NCBI GenBank assembly: GCA_018268695.1
Contig: JAFDWD010001088.1
Span: 1 to 53,137 of the forward strand
Direction: 5' to 3'
Length of the DNA: 53,137 bases
DNA from: Actinomycetota bacterium
GTDB lineage: Bacteria; Actinomycetota; Thermoleophilia; Solirubrobacterales; 70-9
Shown: positions 7,227-14,771 of the stretch, one piece after another
Layout: each line of letters begins with the position of its first letter
Numbering within the stretch: position 1 is the stretch's first letter
Translations under genes and position numbers: made by a program
The notes under the pieces: model-generated
The model's input: only the letters and a program-made list of their open reading frames with translations
Database searches by the model: none
What the model was told of the DNA's origin: nothing

Positions 7227-8840
7227 CTAGTCAGTGTCCGGGGGCCCTCGGCCCTCGGCCGTCAATTCGTCGAAGTGCTTGGTGGGAAGGTTGCGGGTGC
7301 CGAAGAAGGCGGCCAGGACCAGGGCCGCGGCGAACAGGAAGGCGGTCTTCAGGGCGTCGAGCTGCGCGTCTTCGTAGTCGCCGACCAGCTCGCCGACCGT
7401 CGCCTTCGCGACGCCCTCGGCTTCCGCGGTCGCCTGCACCTGGCTCGCCGGGACGAAGCTGGCGCCGGCGCTCATCCGCACCTCGACTTCTTCCTTGATC
7501 CCTGCGTCGATCCGCGGATTCGACTGCACGTTGGCGGAGAAGGCGGCGAGCAGCCCGGTGATCACCACGGCGCCGAGGAAGGCGGTGCCGAGCGAGGAGC
7601 CGAGCTGCTGGGCGGTGTTCTGCAGGCCGCCGGCCTCGCTGCGTTCCTCCTCGCCGACCGCCGACTGCACGACGTTGCCGAGCTGGGAGACGATCAACCC
7701 CATGCCGACCCCGAGCACGCCCATCGCGATCAGGAACGAGGCGTTGTCGAGCTGCGGCTCGATCGTGTCGAGCAAGAGCAGGGTCGAGACGAAGACGATC
7801 GCCAGGCCGACCCGGACGATGAGGCGGGCCGGTAACCGTTTCGCAAGCGCCGAGCCGGCCAGGGCGGCGCCGAAGAGGCCGGCCGAGGCGGGCAGCATCC
7901 GCACCCCGGTTTCCAGCGCGTCGAGCCCCAGCACGACCTGCAGGAAGAGCGGGACGGTGAAGAAGACTCCCATCAGGATCAGGTTCTGGGAGAGCAGCAT
8001 CACGAGGCCGCCGCGCAGGCGCGGCAGGCCGAAGAGGCGCAGGTGGACGAGCGGTTCGGCGCCGCTCGCCTCGCGGCGGCGCTCCCAGGCGATGAACCCG
8101 GCCAGCACGACGCCGCCGGCGGCGATCAGGAACGGCGTCAGCGAGAAGCCGAACGGTTCGAGCGGCGAATTGCGCGGCTGGATCCAGCCCCAGTTGCTCG
8201 CCTGGATGACGCCGAAGACGAGCAGCCCGAGGCCGAGGGCCGAGAGGATCCCGCCGACCCAGTCGAGGCTCGGCCGCGGCACCTTCGGCGCCTCCTCGGC
8301 GAGCAGGCGCAGGCCGAGGAAGATCCCGATCGCGACGACGACCTCACCCGCGAAGACGACCCGCCAGCTGAGCTCGGTCGTCGCCCAGCCTCCGAGGATC
8401 GGGCCGACCGCGATCCCCGCCCCGGCGACGCCGCCGAGCACCCCGTAGGCGAGCGCCCGCTCCTGGCCCTCGAAGTTGGCGGCGACCAAGGCGACCATCG
8501 CGGGGAGGACCAGCGCCGCGCCGATCCCCTCCAGCACCGACCAACCGAGGGTCAGGCTGGCGACGTTCCAGGAGGCCGCGGTGAGCGCCGAGCCGGCTCC
8601 GTAGATGCAGAGACCGACCGCGAAGGCGCGGCGCCTGCCGAACAGATCGCCGAGCTTGCCGCCGGTCAACATCAGGCCCGCCATCACCAGCGCGTAGAGC
8701 GCGATCACCGCCTGGATCGTGGTCACCGTGGTGTGGAAGTCGGCGACCAGCTGGGAGATCGCGACGTTCATCACGGCCTGGTCGAGGACCATCAGGAACT
8801 GCGCGGCGCCGAGCACGGCGAGGATCGGCCACTTGGTCAC
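7227..8840 (-). CDS. MFS transporter, DHA2 (14-TM drug:H+ antiporter) type
   Basis: A 537-residue polytopic membrane protein. The N-terminal F-L-M-V-L-D-Q-A-V-M-N-V-A motif resembles the D-x-T-I-V-N-V-A signature of DHA2 exporters. G-G-K-L-G-D-L-F-G-R-R-R is motif A between TM2 and TM3. The length is right for 14 TM segments, with a large loop near residues 440-490. It probably exports a toxic or amphiphilic compound using the proton gradient. The start is GTG. It lies 37 bp downstream of the LuxR-type regulator on the same strand, so the regulator may control it. Confidence 0.88.
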   Translation of the reverse strand: MTKWPILAVLGAAQFLMVLDQAVMNVAISQLVADFHTTVTTIQAVIALYALVMAGLMLTGGKLGDLFGRRRAFAVGLCIYGAGSALTAASWNVASLTLGWSVLEGIGAALVLPAMVALVAANFEGQERALAYGVLGGVAGAGIAVGPILGGWATTELSWRVVFAGEVVVAIGIFLGLRLLAEEAPKVPRPSLDWVGGILSALGLGLLVFGVIQASNWGWIQPRNSPLEPFGFSLTPFLIAAGGVVLAGFIAWERRREASGAEPLVHLRLFGLPRLRGGLVMLLSQNLILMGVFFTVPLFLQVVLGLDALETGVRMLPASAGLFGAALAGSALAKRLPARLIVRVGLAIVFVSTLLLLDTIEPQLDNASFLIAMGVLGVGMGLIVSQLGNVVQSAVGEEERSEAGGLQNTAQQLGSSLGTAFLGAVVITGLLAAFSANVQSNPRIDAGIKEEVEVRMSAGASFVPASQVQATAEAEGVAKATVGELVGDYEDAQLDALKTAFLFAAALVLAAFFGTRNLPTKHFDELTAEGRGPPDTD

Positions 8841-8877
8841 TGTCGGCCGAGGCTATCCGTGCCGCCGTCGGCTGCAA

Positions 8878-10206
8878 TCACCCGGATGGGGCGACGGGCG
8901 GATCGATCGGTTGCGGAAGGTCGCTCGTCGGGACCGCCGGCTCCACGGCGGCCGACCCGCGTTCGGCCGGAGGACCGTTGACGCGATAGAGCTCGACCGC
9001 CTCGTGGCGTGAGGAAACGCCGAGCTTGCCGAAGACCGAACGAACCTGGGATTTGACCGTGTTGGGAGAGACGATCAGCTCCGCGGCGATCTGCGGGTAG
9101 GAGAGGTGGCTCGGCAGCAGGCGCAGGACCCGCATCTCGGCCGGGGTCAGCTCGGCGAGGCCGCTCTCGGAGAGCACCATCAGGTCCTCTTCGACCTCGC
9201 CGACCCACGCCTCGAGCATCGGCGCGTCGGGCATCGCGGCGAGTCGCCCGCGTGCGGAGGAGACGAGCCCGCGGGCCGTCTGCGGATCGTTCAGCTCGCT
9301 GGCAGCGGCGGCGAGGGCCGCGGCGGTCTCGATTTCGAACCAGGCCCCGAAATCCTGGAGGCGGGCGAGCAGTCCCCGTGCCAGCTCGAGATCGGCAAGC
9401 GCCTCCTCACGCCGCCGATCGTTGGCCGCCACGTACGCCGAGACCGCGATGGTCAGCGCGATCGACGGCCGCCCTGTCAATCCCGAGTGGTCGACCTGGG
9501 CTCGCCCTTGGGAGGCCAGGATGCGAGCCGTCTGCCAGTCGCCTTCGGCGGCCGCCAGCAGGGCGAGCTGGGCAAGGGCGAGCACCTGGATCAGCGGGAT
9601 GTTCCAGACCGCAGCCCGCCGCGCCGCGTCGGAGAGCCGCCGCCGTGCGGATGCGTCTTCTCCGGCGAAGTGGGCGGCGAGGCCCGCCATCAGGTCGGCC
9701 ATCGCCGTCCAGGGGCTGTCGCCGTCGAGCGAGGCGAGCGCCCGCTCCGCGGACGCGGCCATGCCCGTCGCTCCGTCGCGAGCGAGCGTCGCGTCGATCA
9801 TCGCCACCGCCGCCGGGAGCTCGGTCGCCGCGTCGCTGGTGGAGGCGACCAGCGGACGTGCGATCCCGGTCCAGTACTCGGCGGCACCGCCGTCGCCCGC
9901 GGCGAGGGCGCCGTGGGCGACGTCCTCCGGCGTCGCCATCGCGAGGAACTCGTCGCGCATGTATTCGACCAGGTTGTGCTCCTCGCCGCCGAAGCCGGCA
10001 TCCGGGAGCGGTCGGTCTGGCAGCGAGCGGCGGCTCAGGGCGGCCAGGTAGAGGGCGACCGGCCAGCCCTCGGTCCTGGCGAGGATCGCCTCCACCTCCG
10101 CCTCCGAGGCCCGCAGCCCGGCGCCGGAGAGGAGCAGGCCCGCCTCGCCCTTCGTCATCAGCAGGTCACCCGTCTCGAAGACCGCGAGTCGCTGGGCGGC
10201 CTGCAA
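8878..10206 (-). CDS. LuxR/LAL-family regulator, C-terminal part (frameshifted from 10158-10745)
   Basis: The 442-residue continuation of the regulator that starts at 10745. It begins inside the ATPase module (A-A-Q-R-L-A-V-F-E-T-G-D-L and E-G-W-P-V-A-L-Y-L-A, typical of MalT/LAL proteins), then a helical TPR-like region. It ends with a LuxR HTH: L-T-P-A-E-M-R-V-L-R-L-L, Q-I-A-A-E-L and S-P-N-T-V-K-S-Q-V-R-S-V-F-x-K-L-G-V-S-S-R. Removing one GCGCG unit at 10224-10243 joins it to the upstream part as one protein of about 620 residues. LAL proteins are ATP-dependent transcription activators that sense small molecules. The nearest candidate target is the MFS operon immediately downstream. Confidence 0.8.
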   Translation of the reverse strand: MQAAQRLAVFETGDLLMTKGEAGLLLSGAGLRASEAEVEAILARTEGWPVALYLAALSRRSLPDRPLPDAGFGGEEHNLVEYMRDEFLAMATPEDVAHGALAAGDGGAAEYWTGIARPLVASTSDAATELPAAVAMIDATLARDGATGMAASAERALASLDGDSPWTAMADLMAGLAAHFAGEDASARRRLSDAARRAAVWNIPLIQVLALAQLALLAAAEGDWQTARILASQGRAQVDHSGLTGRPSIALTIAVSAYVAANDRRREEALADLELARGLLARLQDFGAWFEIETAAALAAAASELNDPQTARGLVSSARGRLAAMPDAPMLEAWVGEVEEDLMVLSESGLAELTPAEMRVLRLLPSHLSYPQIAAELIVSPNTVKSQVRSVFGKLGVSSRHEAVELYRVNGPPAERGSAAVEPAVPTSDLPQPIDPPVAPSG

Positions 10207-10745
10207 CCGCGGGACGTGGATCGGCGCGGCGCGGCGCGGCGCGTCGCCATCGCGAGGCGCGACCGACCGACGATCCCGTTCATGATCGCCTCCAGCAGGC
10301 GCAGGCTGTCCTCCGAGTGAAGGTGCTCGAGCTCGTCGAGAACCAGGACCGACTCGACGGATCGGACCCTCAGCGACGCTTCCAGGCGCGGTGCGACCAG
10401 ATCGATATCCAGCTGCGGAGCCTGGATCGTCGACATCACCGCGTCCGGTAGTGGCTCGATCGGCTCGCAGGCCTCGGCCAGGGCCGCCAGGAGAAGGGCC
10501 GGGTCATTGTGGGCCTCGGTGAGGATCATCGACGCGAAAGGGCGCGGATCGACCCGGGCCCACTGGGCGAGGAGGACCGACTTGCCGTACCCGGCGGGGC
10601 AATGGAGCAGGATCAACGGCGTGTCGACGGTGCGCAGGCGGTCGCTCAGCCTCGTGCGCTCAAGCAGCGACGAGAGGCCGGGAGCGTCCAGATCGATACC
10701 CGCGATACGTCTTGATCCGGGAGCGCTGTCGCGCTCGGCACTCAC
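10158..10745 (-). CDS. LuxR/LAL-family regulator, N-terminal ATPase part (frameshifted)
   Basis: Encodes the start of a MalT/LAL-type ATPase. Walker A is C-P-A-G-Y-G-K-S at residues 49-56 and Walker B is S-V-L-V-L-D-E-L-E near 135. After L-A-M-A-T-R-R-A-A-P the frame shifts into a non-homologous Arg/Ser-rich tail and stops. In the other frame the expected I-H-V-P-R-L-Q-A-A-Q-R-L sequence continues in 8878-10206. The frame offset is exactly corrected by deleting one 5-bp repeat unit. GTG 10745 is preceded by GGGGAG at about 9 nt. Upstream, two similar C-C-C-T-G-T-T-G-G-containing repeats (about 10758-10806) could be an autoregulatory operator. Confidence 0.8.
   Translation of the reverse strand: MSAERDSAPGSRRIAGIDLDAPGLSSLLERTRLSDRLRTVDTPLILLHCPAGYGKSVLLAQWARVDPRPFASMILTEAHNDPALLLAALAEACEPIEPLPDAVMSTIQAPQLDIDLVAPRLEASLRVRSVESVLVLDELEHLHSEDSLRLLEAIMNGIVGRSRLAMATRRAAPRRSTSRGCRPPSDSRSSRRVTC
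10224..10243. repeat. Four tandem GCGCG pentamers at the LuxR frameshift
   Basis: Four uninterrupted copies of GCGCG lie exactly where the regulator changes frame. Three copies would give a single continuous reading frame with correct family sequence on both sides. This is consistent with slipped-strand length change, or with a sequencing indel in a GC repeat. Confidence 0.9.
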
Positions 10746-10851
10746 GTTCTGCGGACTCCCCTGTTGGAGGTAAGAAAAGTCAGATTCCCTGTTGGTCAGG
10801 AAAGTCTATCCACCGATCTGATCGCCGACAAGGGCGCCCGTGTCCCAGCGT

Positions 10852-10897
10852 TCACCCGATCGTGATGATGCGCGCCGCGGCCGCCCACTTCTAGCGT
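10852..10897 (+). promoter_or_regulatory. Shared 19-nt box plus TAGCGT element, upstream of DUF7144-SHOCT operon
   Basis: TCACCCGATCGTGATGATG at 10852-10870 is followed 21 nt later by TAGCGT at 10892. The same box and spacing occur at four other sites in this window (12700-12718 minus, 12738, 14241, 20318 minus). Interpreted as an activator box or alternative-sigma element with a -10-like hexamer; the latter would place the start of transcription just before the gene at 10932. Confidence 0.6.
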
Positions 10898-10931
10898 GGC
10901 CGCAGAGCGTCAAGGACGAGGAGGAAGTGTG

Positions 10932-11342
10932 ATGGAGGCTCATCGGGACCCGAGGCCCGCCACCGGCGGTAAGCACTCGAACTGGATCGCATTCGCGGGA
11001 ATCGCGATGTTGATCCTCGGTTCTCTGGATCTGCTCTGGGGCATCGCGGCGATCGCCAACAACGAAATCGTCGTCGTCGGCGGCCACGGCGTCATCGTCT
11101 TCGACATCACCACCTGGGGATGGATCCAACTGATCGTCGGCGCGGTCATCGTCCTCACCGGCCTCGGCCTGTTGGTGGGCAACGCGGCCGCCCGCTGGGC
11201 CGGCGTGGCGGTGCTTTCAGTGAACGCGATCCTTCAGATCGTCTGGTTCCCGGCGGCGCCGCTGTGGGCGATCCTGATGATCGGGCTCGATCTCCTGCTG
11301 ATCTTCCAGCTCTGCATCAACTGGTCGGAGGAGGGGGTCTGA
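10932..11342 (+). CDS. DUF7144 family membrane protein, copy 1
   Basis: A 136-residue integral membrane protein with four hydrophobic helices and the family pattern L-D-L-L-W-G-I-A-A-I then T-T-W-G-W-I-Q-L-I-V-G. The C-terminal half has P-L-W-A-I-L-M-I-G-L-D-L-L. It is paralogous to 18249-18632 (G-I-A-A-I-G-D ... E-W-G-W-I-T-L-L-L-G). Function unknown. ATG 10932 has GGAGGAAG about 6 nt upstream. The next gene overlaps it by one base (TGATG), so the two are translationally coupled. The promoter carries the 19-nt stress box. Confidence 0.85.
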   Translation: MEAHRDPRPATGGKHSNWIAFAGIAMLILGSLDLLWGIAAIANNEIVVVGGHGVIVFDITTWGWIQLIVGAVIVLTGLGLLVGNAAARWAGVAVLSVNAILQIVWFPAAPLWAILMIGLDLLLIFQLCINWSEEGV

Positions 11343-11734
11343 TGCTGCTCGCCGACATCGACTTCGGCCAAGGGCTCCTGCTCGTCTTCGAGTTCTTCCT
11401 CTTCTTCGCCTGGATCTGGATCCTGATCACGGTCATCTCCGACCTGTTCCGTGACCACGAGCTCTCCGGCATCGTCAAGGCGGTCTGGGTCTTCTTCCTC
11501 GTCTTCCTTCCTTTCCTCGGCGTGCTGATCTACCTGATCGTCCGCGGCAACGGGATGCGGGACCGGACGATCAAGGAGCAGGCCGATGCGAAACAGCATT
11601 TCGACAGCTACGTGAGGGAGCAGGCCCAGTCGGCCTCGCCGGCCGAGGAGCTCGGCAAGCTCGCGGAGCTCAAAGACAAGGGCGCGATCTCCGCCGAGGA
11701 GTTCGACGCGGCGAAGGCGAAGCTGCTCGCCTAG
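11342..11734 (+). CDS. Phospholipase-D-N-terminal-like (PLDc_N) membrane protein with C-terminal SHOCT domain
   Basis: A 130-residue protein. Two hydrophobic helices (about residues 10-33 and 47-68, with F-F-L-V-F-L-P-F-L-G-V-L-I-Y-L-I-V-R-G) have the PLDc_N arrangement. A charged linker leads to a SHOCT motif at the C-terminus: L-G-K-L-A-E-L-K-D-K-G-A-I-S-A-E-E-F-D-A-A-K-A-K-L-L. SHOCT domains are thought to mediate oligomerisation. It starts at ATG 11342 inside the stop of the DUF7144 gene. This is one of three SHOCT-type proteins within 3.7 kb. Confidence 0.85.
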   Translation: MLLADIDFGQGLLLVFEFFLFFAWIWILITVISDLFRDHELSGIVKAVWVFFLVFLPFLGVLIYLIVRGNGMRDRTIKEQADAKQHFDSYVREQAQSASPAEELGKLAELKDKGAISAEEFDAAKAKLLA

Positions 11735-11758
11735 GGGCGGGTCGGCGAGACGATCCGG

Positions 11759-11938
11759 ATGCGCGACTCCGACCTGGCACTCCTGCCGTTCACCGTTCTT
11801 TCGATCCTGGCCGTCCTGGCAACCCTGGCGGCCTTCTTCTTCGTCGGTGTCGTCGTCGGGTTCGTCGTCCTGGTCGCCTGCGTGATCGTCGCGATCATCG
11901 CGTTCGCGCGTTTCGTGCGCCGCAACGATCTCGCCTGA
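11759..11938 (+). CDS. Small hydrophobic membrane protein
   Basis: A 59-residue reading frame, ATG 11759 to TGA 11938, 24 bp after the SHOCT gene. The product begins M-R-D-S-D-L-A-L-L-P and is then almost entirely Leu/Val/Ala/Phe in two candidate transmembrane helices. It ends in a basic tail, R-F-V-R-R-N-D-L-A, which fits positive-inside topology. No strong ribosome-binding site is seen, so coupling to the upstream gene is likely. The family is not recognised. The facing minus-strand gene stops at 11945. Hydrophobicity plus a basic tail argues for a real protein, but evidence is limited to composition. Confidence 0.5.
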   Translation: MRDSDLALLPFTVLSILAVLATLAAFFFVGVVVGFVVLVACVIVAIIAFARFVRRNDLA

Positions 11939-11944
11939 CCACCG

Positions 11945-12412
11945 TCACCACGGTGGTTGACGCGCCAGACGTCTGGCCGCCGCGATGTCACGGGGGTGGA
12001 GCCAGGCGTCGCCGAGGACGTCAGCGTCGAACTCACGGCTCGCCGCGCGCAGCGGGATCGCCCAGCGGTGCTCGACCAGGAGGATCGCGACCGTAGAGCC
12101 CCGGGGGACGCGATCGGCGAGGAACCAGCTGGGGCCGGTGGGCTGCCCGGCCGGCGGATCGCGACGGTCCTCAGCGGTGAAGAGAAGGGCCTCGACGAGG
12201 GTGCCGGGCATCCCGCTCGGATCGGAGATGGCCAGCCTGTGCATCGCCCCGTCTGCGCCCCTGCGGACCCGGAGCAGGTCGATCACCCTGATCGACGGCT
12301 CGTTGCCGAGGTCCTGGAGCTCCGCCGAGATCATCTCGCCTGAGCCGCGCGCATCGATGCCCAGGACCAGGACCTGGACCGGGCCCACCTCCCCCTCGGG
12401 CCAACCCGGCAT
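11945..12412 (-). CDS. DUF6325 family protein, copy 1
   Basis: A 155-residue protein with the DUF6325 layout: an N-terminal G-P-V-Q-V-L-V-L-G strand, I-R-V-I-D-L-L-R-V-R-R-G-A-D-G, then G-S-T-V-A-I-L-L-V-E-H-R-W-A-I-P-L-R-A-A near the end. It is a diverged paralogue of 14318-14758. Function unknown; the family is found next to SHOCT proteins, as here. ATG 12412 is preferred over an upstream start because it lies one base after the stop of the SHOCT gene and places the conserved G-P-V near the N-terminus. The operon's own promoter carries the 19-nt box in minus orientation. Confidence 0.75.
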   Translation of the reverse strand: MPGWPEGEVGPVQVLVLGIDARGSGEMISAELQDLGNEPSIRVIDLLRVRRGADGAMHRLAISDPSGMPGTLVEALLFTAEDRRDPPAGQPTGPSWFLADRVPRGSTVAILLVEHRWAIPLRAASREFDADVLGDAWLHPRDIAAARRLARQPPW

Positions 12413-12413
12413 C

Positions 12414-12638
12414 TCAGCCACCGAGCAGGCGCCGGCGCTCGCTCTCATATTGCTGTCGCGTCAGCACCCCAGAGTCGAACAGGGATTCGAGTTTCCTCAA
12501 GGTCTCGATCCGCGTCTCGGCCTTTTCCGCCCGGCCGTGAAGGCGCCGGGTCGGGGGCACCGCCAATCGCCGGAGGCGCCGACCGGCGCCGGTCTGTTCC
12601 AGCATCCGCGCCGGAAGGAGCTCTCTTCGGGTCCGCAC
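12414..12638 (-). CDS. Small SHOCT-type protein
   Basis: A 74-residue basic protein ending in a SHOCT-like motif (L-R-K-L-E-S-L-F-D-S-G-V-L-T-R-Q-Q-Y-E-S-E-R-R-R-L-L) with the family's L-x-x-L-x-x-x-G-x-L-x-x-x-x-Y/F-x-x-x-K/R spacing. The N-terminal half is Arg-rich with no membrane helix. It is followed immediately by a DUF6325 gene. The same two families occur again at 14318-15032 in reversed order, on the other side of DUF2252. Transcription probably starts from the minus-strand box at 12700-12718. Confidence 0.75.
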   Translation of the reverse strand: MRTRRELLPARMLEQTGAGRRLRRLAVPPTRRLHGRAEKAETRIETLRKLESLFDSGVLTRQQYESERRRLLGG

Positions 12639-12699
12639 GGCCGCCTCCTGTCGGGTCGGGGCCTCGTCTCGAGATCTGAACCGATCGAGAGGTGGCGCG

Positions 12700-12718
12700 C
12701 ATCCTCCGATCGGGGTGA
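12700..12718 (-). promoter_or_regulatory. Shared 19-nt box, minus orientation, upstream of SHOCT-DUF6325 operon
   Basis: TCACCCCGATCGGAGGATG reads on the minus strand from 12718 to 12700, 62 bp before the SHOCT start. It faces the divergent box at 12738-12756, so the intergenic space carries two oppositely directed copies. The downstream -10-like hexamer is less clear here (TCAGAT about 20 nt on). Confidence 0.55.
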
Positions 12719-12737
12719 AATCGGACGATCGCGACGA

Positions 12738-12782
12738 TCACCCGATCGTGTTGATGTAGCCCCCCGCCCTTCGATCTAGCGT
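12738..12782 (+). promoter_or_regulatory. Shared 19-nt box plus TAGCGT element, upstream of DUF2252 gene
   Basis: TCACCCGATCGTGTTGATG at 12738-12756 is followed by TAGCGT at 12777 after 20 nt. The ATG is at 12789, so the transcript leader would be only a few bases long, or leaderless. Confidence 0.6.
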
Positions 12783-12788
12783 CTCCGC

Positions 12789-14201
12789 ATGGCAACGAGC
12801 GGTCCACAGAAGAAAAGGACGGAGGGGCTCCGGGGGCAGGAGCGTGGTCGCGCCGCGCGCAGGAGCTCTCCGCGGTCGGGCCACGGGAGATGGGAGGCGA
12901 CGCCGGCGCGTCCCGACCCGTTGGAGGTCCTCCGCGACCAGGACGCGAGCCGCGTCCGGGACCTGGTCCCCGTTCGCTACGGACGGATGCTTGCCTCCGC
13001 CTTCACCTTCTATCGCGGCGCCGCGGCGATCATGGCGGCCGACCTGGGCTCCCTGCCGAACTCGGGCCTGAGAGTGCAGCTGTGTGGCGACGCGCATCTG
13101 TCCAACTTCGGGATCTTCCAGGCACCCGACCGCCGCCTCGTCTTCGACATCAACGACTTCGACGAGACCTTGCCGGGCCCGTTCGAGTGGGACGTCAAGC
13201 GCCTCGCCGCGAGCTTCGAGATCGGTGGCCGCGACCGCGGCTTCGACGAGGCCGTGCGCCGTCGCTGCGTGCTCGCCGTCGGGCGCGAATACCGGCGCGC
13301 GATGCGGCGCTTCGCGTCGATGCCCGAGCTCGAGCTCTGGTACGCGCGACTCGATATCGCCGACATCGTCTCCCGGGTCCAGTCGCGGGTCAGCCGGGCC
13401 GATCGTCGACGCTTCGACAAGAACGTCGCCAAGGCACGCAACAAGGACAGCCTCCGGGCTCTGGCAAGGCTGACCGAACAGACCCCCGAGGGGTTGCGGA
13501 TCGCGAACCGGCCACCGATTCTGGTACCTCTCGCAGAGGTGGCCGGAGACCTCGACGAGGCCGAGATCGCCGAGTTGATGGGTGAGCTGCTCGGCGGTTA
13601 CAGGGAGACCATCGACGATCAATGCCGGACCCTGCTCGAGCGCTTCCGCTGGGTCGACGCAGGTCACAAGGTCGTCGGCGTCGGCAGTGTCGGGACCCGC
13701 GCCTGGATCGCGCTGATGATGGGTCGCGAGCACGAGGACCCGCTCTTCCTGCAGGTGAAGCAGGCCGGGCCCTCGGTGCTCGAGCCGTTCGCCGGGGCGA
13801 GCGCTTTCGCCGAACACGGCAGGCGTGTGGTCGTCGGGCAGCGACTGATGCAGAGCGCCGGCGACATCTTCCTCGGCTGGGTCCACGGGATCGGCCTCGA
13901 CGGGATCGAGCGCCACTTCTACGTCCGTCAGCTCTGGGACGGCAAGGGATCGGCCGAGGTCGAGGCGTTGAGCCCGGCGGCGATGGAAGGCTACGCCGAG
14001 CTCTGCGGATGGACCCTGGCCCGCGCACACGCCCGCAGCGGCGACCGCGTCGCGATCGCCGCCTATCTGGGAAAGGGCGTGGCCTTCGAGCAGGCGATCT
14101 GCGAGTTCGCCGACGCCTACGCGGACCAGAACGAGGTCGACTTCGGGCGACTGCAGAAGGCAGAGGCCGACGGCGCACTGCAGGTGGCGCGGGGCGTCTG
14201 A
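12789..14201 (+). CDS. DUF2252 domain-containing protein
   Basis: A 470-residue protein of the DUF2252 family, full length. The kinase-like core shows C-G-D-A-H-L-S-N-F at residues 99-107 and F-D-I-N-D-F-D-E-T at 119-127. W-D-V-K-R-L-A-A-S follows, resembling the aminoglycoside-phosphotransferase fold, though no substrate is known. Conserved F-Y-V-R-Q-L-W-D and C-G-W-T-L-A-R-A-H-A-R-S-G-D motifs are near the C-terminus. The first ~35 residues are basic and low-complexity. It stands as a single gene between two SHOCT/DUF6325 modules and has its own copy of the 19-nt box. Confidence 0.88.
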   Translation: MATSGPQKKRTEGLRGQERGRAARRSSPRSGHGRWEATPARPDPLEVLRDQDASRVRDLVPVRYGRMLASAFTFYRGAAAIMAADLGSLPNSGLRVQLCGDAHLSNFGIFQAPDRRLVFDINDFDETLPGPFEWDVKRLAASFEIGGRDRGFDEAVRRRCVLAVGREYRRAMRRFASMPELELWYARLDIADIVSRVQSRVSRADRRRFDKNVAKARNKDSLRALARLTEQTPEGLRIANRPPILVPLAEVAGDLDEAEIAELMGELLGGYRETIDDQCRTLLERFRWVDAGHKVVGVGSVGTRAWIALMMGREHEDPLFLQVKQAGPSVLEPFAGASAFAEHGRRVVVGQRLMQSAGDIFLGWVHGIGLDGIERHFYVRQLWDGKGSAEVEALSPAAMEGYAELCGWTLARAHARSGDRVAIAAYLGKGVAFEQAICEFADAYADQNEVDFGRLQKAEADGALQVARGV

Positions 14202-14240
14202 GGGACTACCGCGAGGAGTCGGTTTCGCGACGCCGGCCGA

Positions 14241-14286
14241 TCACCCCGTTAGGGCGATGCGGAGCCGACGATTCTCCCCTTAGGGT
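14241..14286 (+). promoter_or_regulatory. Shared 19-nt box plus TAGGGT element, upstream of DUF6325-SHOCT-SpoIIAA operon
   Basis: TCACCCCGTTAGGGCGATG at 14241-14259 is followed 21 nt later by TAGGGT at 14281. The gene starts at ATG 14318 with an AAGGGACGAG ribosome-binding region. Same geometry as the other four sites. Confidence 0.6.
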
Positions 14287-14317
14287 CATCCCAGACCCAC
14301 TGAACCGAAGGGACGAG

Positions 14318-14758
14318 ATGAGCAGCGAGAGCTTCGACGAGATGGGCCCGATCGACTATCTACTGGTCGAGTGGCCCGGGCGCCAACCGAACGGGGAGGC
14401 CATCCCGTATCTGATCGACCTGGTCGACCGCGGTCTGATCCGGATCCTCGACCTGGCCTTCATCGCGAAGGATCCCGAGGGTAACGTGGCCTTTCTCGAC
14501 ATCGAGCAGGTCGGCGACGAGGTGGTCGAGCTCGCCGTCTTCGAGGGCGCCTCCTCGGGGCTTCTGGACGAGGGCGACCGCTCCGACGCGGCCGATGTAC
14601 TCAAGCCGGGGACCTCCGCCGCGCTACTGGTGTACGAGAACGCCTGGGCGGGACCTTTCGCGGCCGCCGTACGTCGCTCCGGCGGCCAGCTGGTCGCGAA
14701 CGGGCGCATCCCGATCCAAGCAATGCTCGCCGCGCTCGAAGCGGCCGAGTCAGCCTGA
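14318..14758 (+). CDS. DUF6325 family protein, copy 2
   Basis: A 146-residue acidic soluble protein with the complete DUF6325 pattern: M-G-P-I-D-Y-L-L-V-E-W-P-G, L-V-D-R-G-L-I-R-I-L-D-L-A-F-I-x-K-D-P-E-G, L-K-P-G-T-S-A-A-L-L-V-Y-E-N-x-W-A-x-P-F-A-A-A-V-R and a final G-x-L-V-A-N-G-R-I-P. Function unknown. It is first in a tight operon with a SHOCT protein (13 bp gap) and a SpoIIAA-like protein (18 bp gap), behind a 19-nt box. Compared with copy 1 at 11945-12412 it is closer to the family consensus. Confidence 0.85.
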   Translation: MSSESFDEMGPIDYLLVEWPGRQPNGEAIPYLIDLVDRGLIRILDLAFIAKDPEGNVAFLDIEQVGDEVVELAVFEGASSGLLDEGDRSDAADVLKPGTSAALLVYENAWAGPFAAAVRRSGGQLVANGRIPIQAMLAALEAAESA

Positions 14759-14771
14759 GAGGAGAAAGAAA

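Noticed and set aside
12738..14030. 430-codon minus-strand open frame across DUF2252
   Set aside because: Shadow frame; the plus strand has the complete DUF2252 motifs and a promoter box.
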